DNA of 64,000 nucleotides. It comes from Crossiella equi. GTDB taxonomy: Bacteria > Actinomycetota > Actinomycetes > Mycobacteriales > Pseudonocardiaceae. The stretch lies in NCBI RefSeq assembly GCF_017876755.1, contig NZ_JAGIOO010000001.1, positions 620,001 to 684,000 on the forward strand, in the 5' to 3' direction. The notes beneath the pieces were generated by a model. That model did not search any database. It was given only the letters and a program-made list of their open reading frames with translations, and was not told the DNA's origin. Positions 62,807-64,000 of the stretch are shown here, one piece after another; position 1 is the stretch's first letter; each line of letters starts with the position of its first letter. The position numbers were made by a program, and so were the translations under genes.

Positions 62807-63844
62807 ATGAAGGCGATGGTGTTCCACGGCCCCGGCCGGCGGTCCTGGGAGGAGGTGCCCGCTCCGGAGCTCGTCGATCCGGGGGACGCGGTCGTGCGGG
62901 TCACCTCGGCCACGATCTGCGGCACCGACCTGCACATCCTGAAGGGGGACGTACCCGAGGTCGAGCCCGGCCGGGTGCTTGGCCACGAGGCGGTCGGCGT
63001 GGTGGAGCAGGTCGGCCCGGCGGTCACCGGGCGCAAGCCGGGCGACCGGGTGCTGGTGTCCTGCATCAGCGCCTGCGGCCGCTGCGACTACTGCCGCACC
63101 GCCACCTACGGCCAGTGCCTCGGCGGCGGAGGCTGGCTGCTGGGCCACACCGCCGACGGCACGCACGCCGAGCGGGTGCGGGTGCCCTTCGCCGACACCT
63201 CCACCCACCTGCTGCCCACCGAGGTCGAGGACGCGGCTGCGGTGATGCTCTCCGACATCCTGCCCACCGCCTACGAGGTCGGTGTGCTCAACGGCCGGGT
63301 CCGCCCGGGTGAGACCGTGGTCGTCGTCGGCGCGGGCCCGATCGGGCTGGCCGCGGTCGAGACCGCGCGCCTGTTCAGCCCGGGCCTGGTGGTGGCGGTG
63401 GACCGCTCCCCCGCACGGCTGGCGCTGGCCAAGCAGTTCGGCGCCGACGTGGTGGTCGGGGCGGAGGAGCACGTCGAGGACGTGGTCGCCGAGCTCACCG
63501 GCGGCCTGGGCGCGCACGTGGCGGTGGAGGCCGTGGGCGTGCCGCAGACCTTCGAGCTGTGCACGCGCCTCATCCGCCCCGGCGGGCGCGTGGCCAACGT
63601 CGGTGTGCACGGGCAGCCCGCCACGCTTGACCTGGCCCGGCTGTGGATCCGCAACGCCACCATCACCACCGGCCTGGTCGACACCGCCTCCACCCCGGAC
63701 CTACTGCGGATGCTGGCTTCCGGGCGCCTGGACGCGAAGCGGTTCGCCACGCACCACTTCGCCTTCGAGGAGTTCGACCTGGCCTACGACGTGTTCGCGA
63801 ACTCCGGCGAGACCGGGGCGCTGAAGGTGGTGGTGAGCCGATGA
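62807..63844 (+). CDS. Zinc-dependent alcohol dehydrogenase
   Basis: 345 residues from ATG 62807 (CGAGGAGG upstream). MDR family: ICGTDLHILKGD, LGHEAVGVVEQVG, structural zinc site ISACGRCDYCRTATYGQC, VVVGAGPIGLAAV. Closest in form to actinobacterial isopropanol/2,3-butanediol-type dehydrogenases. Stop overlaps the next start (ATGA), pointing to joint fermentative or redox-balancing use with pyruvate formate-lyase. Confidence 0.92.
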   Translation: MKAMVFHGPGRRSWEEVPAPELVDPGDAVVRVTSATICGTDLHILKGDVPEVEPGRVLGHEAVGVVEQVGPAVTGRKPGDRVLVSCISACGRCDYCRTATYGQCLGGGGWLLGHTADGTHAERVRVPFADTSTHLLPTEVEDAAAVMLSDILPTAYEVGVLNGRVRPGETVVVVGAGPIGLAAVETARLFSPGLVVAVDRSPARLALAKQFGADVVVGAEEHVEDVVAELTGGLGAHVAVEAVGVPQTFELCTRLIRPGGRVANVGVHGQPATLDLARLWIRNATITTGLVDTASTPDLLRMLASGRLDAKRFATHHFAFEEFDLAYDVFANSGETGALKVVVSR

Positions 63845-64000
63845 CCGCGGTGGCCGAGCAGCTGTCCGCCTGGACCGGGTTCCACGGGCACCGGTGGCGC
63901 GAGGAGGTCGACGTACGCGCGTTCGTCCAGGACAACCACTCCCCCTACACCGGCGACGCGGGTTTCCTGACCGGCCCGACGGCGCGCACGACGAGCCTGT
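63841..64000 (+). CDS. pflB: Pyruvate formate-lyase (3' cut by the window)
   Basis: The first 53 residues are visible from ATG 63841. LSAWTGFHGHRWREEVDVRA, FVQDNHSPYTGD, AGFLTGPTARTTSL follows the PflB N-terminus (GF..W..EV.VRDFI..NYTPY.GD..FL). PflB splits pyruvate to acetyl-CoA and formate anaerobically and needs a radical-SAM activase, not in this window. The glycyl-radical end is outside, so a related glycyl-radical enzyme cannot be excluded. Confidence 0.75.
   Translation, partial: MTAVAEQLSAWTGFHGHRWREEVDVRAFVQDNHSPYTGDAGFLTGPTARTTSL

Overview
This is a GC-rich (about 70% or more by eye) actinomycete chromosome segment. RbpA, a mycobacterial-type ESX accessory module, ALF-repeat proteins, many GTG starts and ATGA/GTGA stop-start overlaps all fit Actinobacteria. 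The mix of ESX genes, beta-propeller secreted proteins and a DosR-like hypoxia cluster suggests a Pseudonocardiales-type genus; the genus assignment is inference. No rRNA, tRNA or CRISPR was found.

Layout. 1-14.6 kb is mostly housekeeping and secreted functions: the tail of an FAD-linked oxidase fused to a propeller, a PAS-GGDEF-EAL cyclic-di-GMP protein, a glycerophosphodiesterase, an Rpf-like muralytic protein, an MFS transporter, thymidine kinase, RbpA behind an ECF-type promoter, a polyprenol-phosphate mannosyltransferase, an arylamine acetyltransferase, and an esterase/GlcD-type oxidase pair divergent from a PucR regulator. 15.1-22 kb is a lysine catabolic locus: kamA divergent from a tightly overlapping operon kdd-amidohydrolase-kamD-kamE-kal. 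The cleavage enzyme Kce is absent, and an unexpected amidohydrolase sits in the middle. 22.2-29.5 kb holds a frameshifted NlpC/P60 protein, a truncated gene and a nest of four insertion sequences (IS481, an IS630 remnant, IS3, IS630), for three of which the terminal repeats are visible.

29.5-35.4 kb is a type VII secretion accessory module: helical and WXG100-like proteins, two lipoproteins, a PPE-like protein, EspG and an alpha/beta hydrolase, with no core secretion genes. 35.4-44.7 kb has a LanC-like remnant, an M14 carboxypeptidase, an apparently inactive trypsin-fold protein carrying seven propeller repeats, and a 1239-residue ALF-repeat exported protein with a toxin-like tail followed at once by a 90-residue putative immunity gene.

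44.7-57.8 kb is unusually rich in broken genes. It includes a TetR remnant, a monooxygenase with an internal deletion, a prolyl-oligopeptidase/NlpC chimera, a nearly identical copy of the kamA 3' end, an SDR/alcohol dehydrogenase/MmyB junction, an alcohol dehydrogenase that lost its start codon, an SDR with an in-frame amber stop, and a frameshifted CBS gene. 56.9-64 kb resembles a DosR/OsdR hypoxia regulon: CBS proteins, an Acg-type nitroreductase, a universal stress protein, an ABC exporter, a zinc alcohol dehydrogenase and the start of pyruvate formate-lyase. GGACCTTGGTCC palindromes lie in front of two of these genes.

All coordinates, motifs and repeat counts were read by eye. No similarity search was run, so family assignments rest on remembered motifs.
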